Shown: positions 44,624 to 52,866 of the stretch, one piece after another | How the letters are laid out: every line of letters starts with the position of its first letter | How positions within the stretch are numbered: the stretch's first letter is position 1 | Assembly: GCF_039941195.1 (NCBI RefSeq) | Contig: NZ_JBDVFA010000012.1 | Coordinates: 1 to 64,000 of the forward strand | Length of the DNA: 64,000 bases | Source of the DNA: Aurantibacter_A sp039941195 | GTDB lineage: Bacteria > Bacteroidota > Bacteroidia > Flavobacteriales > Flavobacteriaceae | Direction of reading: 5' to 3' | The notes under the pieces: generated by a model | The model's database searches: none | The model's input: only the letters and a program-made list of their open reading frames with translations | What the model was told of the DNA's origin: nothing | Translations under genes and position numbers: made by a program

Positions 44624-45691
44624 TTATAAAGGATATTTCTGATGATAATTTACCAGTAAGGCTACCACTTTACTATAACTTTCAATACCGTCTTTTTGAT
44701 TATTAGCCTTTAAAAACGAATTAAAAATTGATTTAAAAACTGGCTCTAATGGATTTTCATGAGCCATCCAAAAATCGGTCACTTCTTGGTAATTCTTTAA
44801 TATTCCAGGGTTTAATTGAGAGTATAATCTATCGAATGTTTCTTGGTCATTCGCTCGAATATCATTTAGGCAATAGCCAATCATATAGGTGTAAGCAGAA
44901 TATCTAAAATATAAATCTTCATTACTAACTGCAGCGAGGTAACCAATGAAATTTGTTTCATTCTCTGCGGAATACCCTATTTGATGTCCTACTTCATGAC
45001 TACTTATAAATGGATCTCTAAACTTTGGCATTATTCCATTAACTTGAGCTTCATTGGTAAATGGATTTAAGTATCCACCGTAACCCATATAAGTTAGAAG
45101 AGTGCTAAATAAAGACCTTTTAATACTTGGTGCAGTGTAATTCCATTTCGGATATATTTCACTTAATTTTTGATATCCAATTTTGGACATCGCTAATATT
45201 TCTGATTTAGAATAGGGTATTATAACAGCCTTAGCAGTATCATTGGTAATTTGAAAGTGAATGGAATTTGACTTAGCAACCAAGTCTTCGGTTAAATTAA
45301 TCAGCTCTGGTTTGGTATAAGTAATCGCTATTTCAAGTTTTTTATTAATTGGTTGCCGGTAGTAGTTTAATCCCCACAAGAAGTGAAAAGTAAAATAAAC
45401 AATTGATAAAACCATTAGAACATCTCTTAGAAATGGATAGATATTATATCTAATTTTTTTTCTATTTCTGATTAAATAGCGAACAGCTAATATTATAAGG
45501 CAAGCATACAGAATATCGCCAATAGAAAAAGGAAGCCATCCAAACAGAATTCTAAATAGTTTACTTATAATTGGATAAATACCATGGCTATAATATGTTT
45601 CAATCCATTCTGGTTTTGTAGCCAAGAATTTCACCAATAGAATTTGCGGAAACAGAGAAAAAGCAATTATACTTTTTAAATAGTATCTCAT
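44624..45691 (-). CDS. DUF3810 membrane protein with HEXXH zinc-protease motif
   Basis: A 355-residue protein with about three N-terminal membrane segments and a large soluble C-terminal part. It matches DUF3810. The soluble part contains SSHEVGHQIGYSAENETNF, that is HEXXH followed by a Glu eight residues on and others nearby, the signature of a gluzincin-type metalloprotease. So a membrane protease is likely, though substrates are unknown. It stands alone, with the next gene's terminator between. Confidence 0.82.
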   Translation of the reverse strand: MRYYLKSIIAFSLFPQILLVKFLATKPEWIETYYSHGIYPIISKLFRILFGWLPFSIGDILYACLIILAVRYLIRNRKKIRYNIYPFLRDVLMVLSIVYFTFHFLWGLNYYRQPINKKLEIAITYTKPELINLTEDLVAKSNSIHFQITNDTAKAVIIPYSKSEILAMSKIGYQKLSEIYPKWNYTAPSIKRSLFSTLLTYMGYGGYLNPFTNEAQVNGIMPKFRDPFISSHEVGHQIGYSAENETNFIGYLAAVSNEDLYFRYSAYTYMIGYCLNDIRANDQETFDRLYSQLNPGILKNYQEVTDFWMAHENPLEPVFKSIFNSFLKANNQKDGIESYSKVVALLVNYHQKYPL

Positions 45692-45720
45692 TGGTAATTC
45701 ATTTGGCTAAATAGTGGGTA

Positions 45721-45752
45721 AAAAAAGAGGCTTGCATTGCAAACCTCTTTTA
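45721..45752 (-). terminator. Intrinsic terminator after the PPIase gene
   Basis: Read on the minus strand, AAAAGAGG and CCTCTTTT arms with a second inner stem TTGC/GCAA form a hairpin followed by a T-run, 12 bases past the PPIase stop. It ends the DHH-gldI-PPIase unit. Confidence 0.8.
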
Positions 45753-45763
45753 GTATTTAAATT

Positions 45764-46906
45764 TTATTTCGCTTGATTTATACCTGTGAGTTCTAAATCA
45801 AAAACTAAGTCTGCATTTGGAGGAATCACGTTTCCGGCACCTTGAGCGCCATATCCTAAATGAGGCGGAATAAAAACGCGTAGTTTATCACCAACTTTCA
45901 TGCTCAAAACTGCTTCTTTAAAACCTGCAATCATTCTTGCATCTGGGCTGTAGACTACGGGCAAAGGAGAGTAGCTACTATTCTCGTCAAAGGTGCCATA
46001 TTTTTTTGCAACTTCAGCATAACTACTATCAAATAAAGAACCATCGGTTAAATAACCTGCATAATCAACAAGAACATTCTGGCCTAATTTTGGTTTATCA
46101 CCAGTTCCTTCGTTTAATTTTAAAACTTTTAAACCAGAAGGTAGTTCTTCAGCTTTTTCCTTTTGCGCCGTTAACTCAGTAACAAAATCTGCTTTCATTT
46201 TATTTAGAGCTGCAATTTTTGCTTCCTCATCAGCAAAATATTGCGTCATTACCGCCACAGCATCAAAGTTTTTAGCTGCCTTACCATTTCTAATAATTGA
46301 AACAGTTTTCATAGAAACAGGGTCTATTGGTTTATCACCAGCAGCAGTTTTAACATTAGCAATGGAATCTACAACATTCATACCTTCAACAACTTCACCA
46401 AAAACAGTATGACAACTAACTCTCGGGTTTTTACATTGCTTTAGAAAGCCATTTTCGTACCCATCTAAAAAAGGAGTAGCCTTATGTGTTATAAAGAATT
46501 GGCTTCCATTGGTTTCGAATCCAGAATTAGCCATAGAAAGAATTCCCTTTTTATCGTGATGTAAAGAATCAGTTAATTCATCAACGAATTTATAACCAGG
46601 ATTTCCAGCACCAGTGCCAGTAGGGTCACCACCTTGAATCATAAAATCTTTAATAACTCTATGAAAAGTCACGCCATCGTAATACTTTTTACCTTTGAAT
46701 TTTTCACTTACAAACGGACTAGTTCCTTCTGCTAGAGTAATAAAATTAGCAACAGTAACTGGAGTATAATCTTGCTCAAGTCTTACAATTATTTCTCCTT
46801 TATTCGTTTGTATATCAGCAAAAAGCCCATCTCCTAAATCGGCATACTGACTCTTACAGCCTGTAAATGCAATTGCTACGGCCAGTGCAAAGATTATTTT
46901 ATTCAT
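45764..46906 (-). CDS. Peptidyl-prolyl isomerase lipoprotein with fused cyclophilin and FKBP domains
   Basis: About 380 residues; lipoprotein signal (IIFALAVAIAFTGCKSQ). The first domain (about 20-210) is a cyclophilin with FHRVIKDFMIQGGDPTGTG and GSQFFITHKATPFLDG; the second (about 265-378) is an FKBP with VIPPNADLVFDLEL and VGDKLRVFIPPHLGYG. Both folds speed proline isomerisation in exported proteins. I chose the ATG at 46906 instead of 46927 because the signal starts there. It follows gldI in the operon, and two isomerase-type proteins in a row suggests a shared folding task at the outer membrane. Confidence 0.88.
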   Translation of the reverse strand: MNKIIFALAVAIAFTGCKSQYADLGDGLFADIQTNKGEIIVRLEQDYTPVTVANFITLAEGTSPFVSEKFKGKKYYDGVTFHRVIKDFMIQGGDPTGTGAGNPGYKFVDELTDSLHHDKKGILSMANSGFETNGSQFFITHKATPFLDGYENGFLKQCKNPRVSCHTVFGEVVEGMNVVDSIANVKTAAGDKPIDPVSMKTVSIIRNGKAAKNFDAVAVMTQYFADEEAKIAALNKMKADFVTELTAQKEKAEELPSGLKVLKLNEGTGDKPKLGQNVLVDYAGYLTDGSLFDSSYAEVAKKYGTFDENSSYSPLPVVYSPDARMIAGFKEAVLSMKVGDKLRVFIPPHLGYGAQGAGNVIPPNADLVFDLELTGINQAK

Positions 46907-46985
46907 TTTTCTAAATTTAAATATCATTTGTTTGTTTTAATTGTGATATGTTAACTGTTCAATATGGTTAAATCAATGATTATAA

Positions 46986-47537
46986 TTATTGAATACTATC
47001 TATTGGTTTTTCAATTTTTATAATGGCCACAGTTGCCTTTAATGGAATGTTAGAGCCAATTTTATCATTATCTCCGTGATAGCCGTAAGCTAGAGAAGAT
47101 GGAAATAGAAAAGTTGCAGTTTCGTTTTCTTTCATCAATTTTATACCGTCGCGAAGTCCTTGAAACATTTCTTGCTTGTCTACTTTATAGGTTTTTATTC
47201 CAATGTCTTGCATTGAATAAATAGTGTCGTTATCTAAAGCAAGAATATTGTAGGTCATGGTCACCAAATCATCTGTTTGCGCAGTATTTGTGTCCTCTTC
47301 GTTTTTCTTAATAAAAGTATACCAAGAACCAGTAGCACTATGCTCATAGGTGCTCGTTGTATCCGATGTAATTAAATTTTCAATTAATTTTTCTTCAGCC
47401 TCTAATAATTTTCTACTTCGCTCTGCAGATTCCTTATAAAAATTAGCAGATGTAACTTTTACTGGTTTTCTCGGCTCTGGACCCTCACCACAACTAACAA
47501 TCGACAGTATGAGAAAGGCTGAGATTATATTTCTCAT
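46986..47537 (-). CDS. gldI: Gliding motility-associated peptidyl-prolyl isomerase GldI
   Basis: A 183-residue lipoprotein (FLILSIVSCGEG) with an FKBP-like C-terminal domain (MFQGLRDGIKLMKENETATFLFPSSLAYGYHGDND). GldI is needed for gliding and stability of other Gld proteins in Flavobacterium johnsoniae. Its presence suggests a gliding/T9SS apparatus elsewhere in the genome. Its start overlaps the DHH gene's stop by four bases (ATGA), so the two are coupled. Confidence 0.85.
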   Translation of the reverse strand: MRNIISAFLILSIVSCGEGPEPRKPVKVTSANFYKESAERSRKLLEAEEKLIENLITSDTTSTYEHSATGSWYTFIKKNEEDTNTAQTDDLVTMTYNILALDNDTIYSMQDIGIKTYKVDKQEMFQGLRDGIKLMKENETATFLFPSSLAYGYHGDNDKIGSNIPLKATVAIIKIEKPIDSIQ

Positions 47538-48547
47538 ATTAAATCCGTTTTATAATTTTCTAATAATTTCGTAAACTTTTCGGTAGTTTCATTAATTGAT
47601 AAATCACTTTTTCCACCAGCGGCATTATCATGACCACCACCTTCAAAATGATTTCGTGCAAACTGATTTACTGAAAAATCACCTACAGATCTAAACGAAA
47701 TTTTAATAATTCCTTCTTCACTGTTCTCAATAAAAATTACCGCAAATTTAATTCCTTTTAGCGTTAAGCCATAATTCACAAAACCTTCGGTATCACCTTT
47801 TTTGTAATCACAGGAATTGAGTTCTTCTTGAGTTAGGGTGATGTAGGCAGTGTTGTAATCATTTAATATTACCATATTATTAAGCGCTATTCCTAATAAT
47901 TTTAGCCTACTTGAATTATTTGTATCATAAATCTGATGATGTATTTCTGTGTTTTGCGCTCCCTTATCTATTAAGTCTGCAATAACACGATGTGTTCGGC
48001 TTGTCGTAGACCTAAATTTAAAAGATCCGGTATCGGTCATAATACCTGTGTAGATACAAGTTGCTATTTCTGGCGTTATTTTATCTGTATCATTTAGGTA
48101 CTCGATAAAATTGTAAACCATTTCACAAGTTGAACTCATGCTTACATCTGAATAGGTTATTTTAGCGTAGTCTGCAGGAGCTTGATGATGATCAATCATT
48201 ATAAATTGAGCGGTAGCTTCACTTAAATAATTTTGCATTTGACCAATTCTGCTTAGATGATTAAAATCTAAAGTAAAAATTAGCGTCGCTTTAGAAATTC
48301 TATCTTTAGATTGAGAATTTTCTTTTTCAAAATTTAATATAGCTTCATTTCCGGGAATCCATTTTAAAAAGTCAGGAAAGTCATTTGGTGAAACCACATC
48401 AACATCTTGCCCCATATTTTTTAAATAATGCCAAAGCGCCACAGTAGATCCAATAGCATCGCCATCGGGATTTTTATGTGGAACAATTACAATCTTTTGG
48501 GGAGTAGATAGTAGGTTTTTTACACTGTTAATATCCTCTAAATTCAT
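47534..48547 (-). CDS. DHH family phosphoesterase (NrnA-type oligoribonuclease/pAp phosphatase)
   Basis: A 337-residue enzyme. Motifs: HKNPDGDAIGSTVALWHYL (metal site), FTLDFNHLSRIG, MIDHHQAP (the DHH motif) and the C-terminal DHHA1 domain with GGGHDNAAGG. These belong to the NrnA family that degrades short RNA and pAp. It is the first gene of an operon with gldI and the PPIase; the link is by position only. Confidence 0.9.
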   Translation of the reverse strand: MNLEDINSVKNLLSTPQKIVIVPHKNPDGDAIGSTVALWHYLKNMGQDVDVVSPNDFPDFLKWIPGNEAILNFEKENSQSKDRISKATLIFTLDFNHLSRIGQMQNYLSEATAQFIMIDHHQAPADYAKITYSDVSMSSTCEMVYNFIEYLNDTDKITPEIATCIYTGIMTDTGSFKFRSTTSRTHRVIADLIDKGAQNTEIHHQIYDTNNSSRLKLLGIALNNMVILNDYNTAYITLTQEELNSCDYKKGDTEGFVNYGLTLKGIKFAVIFIENSEEGIIKISFRSVGDFSVNQFARNHFEGGGHDNAAGGKSDLSINETTEKFTKLLENYKTDLI

Positions 48548-48706
48548 GGACGCAAAGATACAACTATTAACATATTAAGGAATAGACGAAATCAAAAATA
48601 GTCAGATTTCCATCAATGCTCGAGTACTACAAATGTAGTTTGTCTTATAATAAATGCTATTTACAGAGGCATAACATGAAAAGGTTGTAGGTTCTAATGA
48701 AAACCG

Positions 48707-48714
48707 TATTTTTG
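48707..48714 (+). promoter_or_regulatory. -7 promoter element for ndk
   Basis: TATTTTTG followed by C, 16 bases before the ndk ATG at 48731. Confidence 0.6.
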
Positions 48715-48730
48715 CCCAAAATTTTATAGT

Positions 48731-49150
48731 ATGACAACCAATAGAACGTTTACAATGATTAAGCCAGATGCCGTAGAAAATGGGCATATAGGTGCTATTT
48801 TAGAAAAGATATCTTCAGCCGGATTTAAAATTGTGGCTTTAAAATATACGCAATTAAGCTTACGTGATGCTCAGGAGTTTTATGCGATACATAAAGAACG
48901 TCCATTTTTTGGGGAGCTAGTTGAATTTATGACCAGAGGTCCAATTGTATCGGCTATTTTAGAAAAAGATAATGCTGTTGAAGATTTTCGCGCGTTAATT
49001 GGTGCTACTAATCCAGCTGAGGCTGCTGAAGGCACAATAAGAAAGTTATACGCTACTGATATTGCAGAAAATGCAGTACATGGTTCTGATAGTGATGAAA
49101 ATGCAGCTATCGAAGGAGCTTTTCATTTTTCAGGAAGAGAAATATACTAA
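48731..49150 (+). CDS. ndk: Nucleoside diphosphate kinase
   Basis: A 139-residue enzyme that exchanges phosphate between nucleoside di- and triphosphates. The N-terminal TFTMIKPDAVENGHIG, the GPIVSAILEKDNAV strand, and the active-site His in NAVHGSDSDENA are all intact and length is normal. Single-gene unit with its own promoter and terminator. Confidence 0.95.
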   Translation: MTTNRTFTMIKPDAVENGHIGAILEKISSAGFKIVALKYTQLSLRDAQEFYAIHKERPFFGELVEFMTRGPIVSAILEKDNAVEDFRALIGATNPAEAAEGTIRKLYATDIAENAVHGSDSDENAAIEGAFHFSGREIY

Positions 49151-49176
49151 ACATATAAGTTTAAGAAGAAGAATAT

Positions 49177-49212
49177 AAAAAACCGTTAAATCGTACGATT
49201 TAACGGTTTTTT
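49177..49212. terminator. Bidirectional palindromic terminator after ndk
   Basis: A perfect palindrome, arms AACCGTTAAATCG and CGATTTAACGGTT joined by TA, flanked by an A-run and a T-run; it serves both ndk and the convergent DUF721 gene. Confidence 0.9.
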
Positions 49213-49234
49213 ATTTGTCAATAGTAAGTACTAT

Positions 49235-49531
49235 CTATCTCAAGACAAGTTTTCGTATCAAATCTTTACCTAATTCTTCATTTAACATTGAAACAATCTT
49301 AGATTTCCCCATACTTAGTTCATCACGTAGTACAGAAGAGGACAACGAAACATAAAGTATATGGTCTTTGTATTCAACAGAAGTAGTGTAATTATTTACA
49401 CCATTACCCATTAATTTTACCCAAGCATCACGAGCTTCAACTTTTTCCATTCCTTTTTCGAGCTTATTTTTTTTTAAAAATTCGTTTAAGGCTTGGCCCA
49501 TGTTAATATGTTCATTTCTTCGTTTGGCCAT
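49235..49531 (-). CDS. DUF721/DciA-like protein
   Basis: A 98-residue protein of the DUF721 family, whose best known member, DciA, helps load the DnaB helicase. Features: INMGQALNEFLKKNKL, then ARDAWVKLMG and LYVSLSSSVLRDELSM. It overlaps the preceding lipoprotein gene by one base (TAATG) and lies in the recF operon, which fits a replication role. DciA function in this lineage is by family only. Confidence 0.82.
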   Translation of the reverse strand: MAKRRNEHINMGQALNEFLKKNKLEKGMEKVEARDAWVKLMGNGVNNYTTSVEYKDHILYVSLSSSVLRDELSMGKSKIVSMLNEELGKDLIRKLVLR

Positions 49532-49962
49532 TATTTCAGAATATTAAAAGGTTGAAAGCGCTTGTAGTGATAGGTGATTCCGTCTAAGTTACGAACAGAG
49601 TAATTATTTTCGGAGAGGGCTACCAATAACTCTGAACGTTGGTCAACTACACCTTCATTTATATTGTTTGTATAGTTAATAGAAAATCGTCCCTTATTAT
49701 CAGTGATTACAATTATATCGGTATCATTGGTAGTATTAAATGTGCCATCTAATTTGGGTTGCACTTTTTTTCGAAACCCCTTTTTATTCTCAATTTTAAT
49801 AAAATCTACACTTGTATTTACTCCATATTCTTTAGAGCTTCCATCTGTAAAAATCACCTCTTCAATTTCCCAATATCCATTCAAGAAGTTAAGGTCTTTT
49901 TCGGCCACTTCACTTTTGCACGAGCAAAAAATAAATAAAACAATAATAGCTACCTTTTTCAT
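49531..49962 (-). CDS. Lipocalin-like small lipoprotein
   Basis: About 143 residues, lipoprotein (IIVLFIFCSCKSE), with a beta-rich body including LNGYWEIEEVIF and ITDNKGRFSINYTN, as in lipocalin-like Bacteroidota lipoproteins. Start chosen at 49962, one base after the recF stop (TAAGATG); the earlier ATG at 50070 would lie inside recF. Its place between recF and DUF721 genes is probably historical; function unknown. Confidence 0.7.
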   Translation of the reverse strand: MKKVAIIVLFIFCSCKSEVAEKDLNFLNGYWEIEEVIFTDGSSKEYGVNTSVDFIKIENKKGFRKKVQPKLDGTFNTTNDTDIIVITDNKGRFSINYTNNINEGVVDQRSELLVALSENNYSVRNLDGITYHYKRFQPFNILK

Positions 49963-49963
49963 C

Positions 49964-51043
49964 TTACAATTTAAATATTTTATAAGATTGATGTATGTTT
50001 TTAACAATGTTTTCTGTGCGATCAGCATGTGTGTCACTAAGAAAGATTTGTCCGAAATTTTCATTATCAACCAAGGCTATAATATGTGCCACTCTATGTT
50101 CATCTAATTTATCGAAAATATCATCCAAAAGTAGTATAGGTGTTGCTTTTGCTTGTTCTTTTATAAAATAAAATTGAGCAAATTTTAAGGCTATTAAAAA
50201 TGATTTTTGCTGCCCTTGACTTCCAAATTTCTTAATAGGATGTCCGGCTATTTCAAAACTTAAATCATCTTTATGAATACCAACAGATGTGTATTGTAAT
50301 GCACGGTCTTTGTCTAAATTTTTTTCAAGAAGTGTAAGGATGGTATTTTGTGAAACTTTACTTTGATAACTCAGTGATACTATTTCATTACCTCCCGAAA
50401 TTTCTTCATATTGTTTTTTGAAAATAGGAATAAAAGTGGCCATAAAAGCCTCACGTTTTTCAAATATTTCTTGCCCAAAATCATTTAGTTGTTCATTGTA
50501 AACCGCTAAGGCATCAGCATCAAAGGTTCTGTTTGCTGCAAAGTATTTTAATAATGCATTTCGTTGGGCTAAAACCTTATTGTACTTTAATAAAATTTCT
50601 AAGTAAGATTTATCTGATTGTGAAATAACGCCATCAATAAATTTTCGTCTGGTGTCACTACCCTCAATAATAAGATCTCGATCGGCAGGTGAAATAATTA
50701 CTAGGGGTAGTAGGCCAATATGATCAGAAAGACGATCATACAATTTTCCATTTCGCTTAATAGCCTTTTTTGCACCTTTTTTTAAGCTACAAACAATTTT
50801 TTCAATACGTTCGTTTTTCGTGAATTCACCATCAATAACAAAGAATTCTTCACCATGTTTTATGTTTTGACTGCTAACAGGGTTAAAATAACTTTTGCCA
50901 AATGAAAGATGATAAACGGAGTCTAATATGTTGGTTTTACCAATACCGTTGGCACCTACAAAGCAGTTTATTTTCGCATCGAACTCAAAATCTGATGAGT
51001 CAAAATTCTTGTAATTAAGTAGCGAAAGTTTATCAAGATGCAT
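49964..51043 (-). CDS. recF: DNA replication and repair protein RecF
   Basis: A 359-residue SMC-like ATPase that helps load RecA on gapped DNA. Walker A is GANGIGKTNILDSV, the signature motif is in KKFGSQGQQKSFLIALK, and Walker B/D-loop is LLLDDIFDKLDEHR. Length is normal. It begins an operon of recF, lipocalin-like lipoprotein and DUF721 with almost no gaps. A TAATTTG element on its strand near 51090 is one base short of the promoter consensus. Confidence 0.93.
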   Translation of the reverse strand: MHLDKLSLLNYKNFDSSDFEFDAKINCFVGANGIGKTNILDSVYHLSFGKSYFNPVSSQNIKHGEEFFVIDGEFTKNERIEKIVCSLKKGAKKAIKRNGKLYDRLSDHIGLLPLVIISPADRDLIIEGSDTRRKFIDGVISQSDKSYLEILLKYNKVLAQRNALLKYFAANRTFDADALAVYNEQLNDFGQEIFEKREAFMATFIPIFKKQYEEISGGNEIVSLSYQSKVSQNTILTLLEKNLDKDRALQYTSVGIHKDDLSFEIAGHPIKKFGSQGQQKSFLIALKFAQFYFIKEQAKATPILLLDDIFDKLDEHRVAHIIALVDNENFGQIFLSDTHADRTENIVKNIHQSYKIFKL

Positions 51044-51128
51044 TTTTTATTCTATTTTTCGGAGGTAAGGACGTGCAAATTATCGAAAAATAACGGATAA
51101 ATTCAACTCTGGTTTTCGATAAAAACTT

Positions 51129-51136
51129 TATTTTTG
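51129..51136 (+). promoter_or_regulatory. -7 promoter element for the TPR protein gene
   Basis: TATTTTTG followed by C, 20 bases before the ATG at 51157; it lies 85 bases from the divergent recF start. Confidence 0.6.
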
Positions 51137-51156
51137 CGCGATAATTAATAATTGGA

Positions 51157-51924
51157 ATGGCAACATACAAGAAAAGAGGGAACAAACCTAAAAACAAAGT
51201 TGAAGAACAACAGTTTGATACACAAGACAGTACAACTGCTGAGGTTTTTAGCACATTGGATGAAAGCGCATCTAAAACAGAGGCGTGGGTTGCCAAAAAT
51301 CAGAACTACATTCTAGGCATAATCGGTGTTATTGCCGTAGGCGTTTTGGGTTATTTAGGATTTCAATATTTGGTACAAGAGCCGAAAGAAGCAAGTGCTG
51401 CAAATGAAATGTACTATCCTCAACAATATTTCGATGAAGCTTTAAACAATGCAACTGCAAAAGATTCACTTTTTAGTTTAGCTCTAAATGGAGCGGAAGG
51501 AAAATATGGCTTTTTAGATATTATTGATGAGTACCCTGGTACGAAATCAGCTAATCTTGCCAATTATTCTGCTGGAATGGCATATTTAAATATGCAAAAA
51601 TATCAAGAAGCAATAAGTCATTTAGAAGATTTTTCTTCAGATGATGCTATATTAGGAGCCTTAGCAAAAGGAGGTTTAGGTGATGCATTTATGCAATTAA
51701 ATCAGCCTGCTGATGCTTTAGGTTACTATGAAAGTGCTGCAAATCATAATAAGAATGATTATACAACACCAAAATTTTTATACAAAGCAGGAGTTGCTTC
51801 TTTGGAATTAGGTGAAAAAGACAAGGCTTTAAAATATTTTGAAAGGGTAAAGAATGAATTTTCAGAATCTGACGAGGCTAATACTATTGATGCCTTTATT
51901 GGTATGGCTAAAAGTGGAAAATAA
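51157..51924 (+). CDS. Membrane-anchored tetratricopeptide repeat protein
   Basis: A 255-residue protein: charged N-terminus, one membrane segment (ILGIIGVIAVGVLGYLGF, about residues 51-68), then at least three TPR-like helix pairs (YSAGMAYLNMQKYQEAI, GDAFMQLNQPADALGYYE, AGVASLELGEKDKALKYF). The layout resembles YfgM/ancillary SecYEG translocon factor. It probably holds partner proteins at the inner membrane. Six bases before ribH. Confidence 0.82.
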   Translation: MATYKKRGNKPKNKVEEQQFDTQDSTTAEVFSTLDESASKTEAWVAKNQNYILGIIGVIAVGVLGYLGFQYLVQEPKEASAANEMYYPQQYFDEALNNATAKDSLFSLALNGAEGKYGFLDIIDEYPGTKSANLANYSAGMAYLNMQKYQEAISHLEDFSSDDAILGALAKGGLGDAFMQLNQPADALGYYESAANHNKNDYTTPKFLYKAGVASLELGEKDKALKYFERVKNEFSESDEANTIDAFIGMAKSGK

Positions 51925-51929
51925 ATCCA

Positions 51930-52409
51930 ATGGCTACAGCAAATAAAAACTTATCATTTTACGATAAAACTAAAATTCCGAATGCGAAGCTTCTTCGATT
52001 CGGAATTGTTGTTTCTGAGTGGAACGACGAAATTACAGAAGGACTCTATGAAGGTGCAGAAGCGGCCCTTTTAGATTGTGGTGCGATTTCGGAGAATATT
52101 ATTCGTTGGAATGTTCCCGGTAGTTTTGAACTTACCTACGGTTGTAAAAAAATGATTACTTCTACAGAAATCGATGCAGTAATCGCAATTGGTAGTGTAA
52201 TTCAAGGTGAAACCAAACATTTCGATTTTGTATGTAGTGGTGTTACACAGGGCATAAAGGATTTAAATGTGAAATACGATACACCTGTTGTTTTCTGTGT
52301 GCTAACAGATAATACTATGCAACAAGCAATAGACCGTAGTGGAGGAAAGCATGGTAATAAAGGAGCAGAGGCTGCTATAGCTGCTATTAAAATGGCTACA
52401 TTAGGATAG
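51930..52409 (+). CDS. ribH: 6,7-dimethyl-8-ribityllumazine synthase
   Basis: A 159-residue enzyme for the next-to-last step of riboflavin synthesis. Motifs: FGIVVSEWNDEITEGLYEGA, VPGSFELTYG, IGSVIQGETKHFDF and the catalytic region SGGKHGNKG. Length is normal for the icosahedral or pentameric forms. It is translated just after the TPR gene. Confidence 0.94.
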   Translation: MATANKNLSFYDKTKIPNAKLLRFGIVVSEWNDEITEGLYEGAEAALLDCGAISENIIRWNVPGSFELTYGCKKMITSTEIDAVIAIGSVIQGETKHFDFVCSGVTQGIKDLNVKYDTPVVFCVLTDNTMQQAIDRSGGKHGNKGAEAAIAAIKMATLG

Positions 52410-52553
52410 CATTGGTGAAAAGCTTACTTATTTGATAAGTAAATTATTAGCTCTAAAACTACTTTTTTTCTTATTTCTATTGAATTTCGAGGTTTATAAG
52501 GTTGCTTTAACAAAATTTAGCTGTTGAAACACGGCATGTTTTTTGATTTTAAT

Positions 52554-52561
52554 TAACTTTG
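52554..52561 (+). promoter_or_regulatory. -7 promoter element very close to the 52567 start
   Basis: TAACTTTG matches TAnnTTTG, ending only five bases before the ATG at 52567, so a normal start site would fall at or next to that ATG. Confidence 0.5.
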
Positions 52562-52566
52562 AGGCT

Positions 52567-52866
52567 ATGAGTTTTCTAAGAAAATTTACGAAGTTAGGTA
52601 AGAACAAAACGTTCGACTATTCACCACGTTATTACGACGACAAAGGTGAAGGGAGTCCATTTAAGTTAGAACACCGTTTTGATAAATACAGAACTACGGC
52701 TCATGTTACACGAGGATTAAAAGGAAAGTTTGGTAACGCTATTGAAGATATGCGCAAAGAAGGTGATAGAAACCTTAGGTTGCGAATGATAGTTATTATT
52801 GCAATTTTAATCTTCGCTTTTCTATATGTCATCGATTTTGACATTTCTATATTCTTTCCGCAATAA
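52567..52866 (+). CDS. Small single-pass membrane protein upstream of mutL
   Basis: A 99-residue protein: polar, basic N-terminal region, then one C-terminal membrane segment (MIVIIAILIFAFLYVIDFDI). Homologues in Flavobacteriia are sometimes labelled riboflavin synthase beta subunit because of the neighbouring ribH, but nothing here supports that. The in-frame ATG at 52543 precedes the promoter element and is rejected. Stop and mutL start overlap (TAATGG). Function unknown. Confidence 0.75.
   Translation: MSFLRKFTKLGKNKTFDYSPRYYDDKGEGSPFKLEHRFDKYRTTAHVTRGLKGKFGNAIEDMRKEGDRNLRLRMIVIIAILIFAFLYVIDFDISIFFPQ

Noticed and set aside
52567..52866. Riboflavin synthase beta subunit label for the small gene after ribH
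   Set aside because: The protein has one membrane segment and no riboflavin synthase feature; the real lumazine synthase is the separate ribH gene at 51930.
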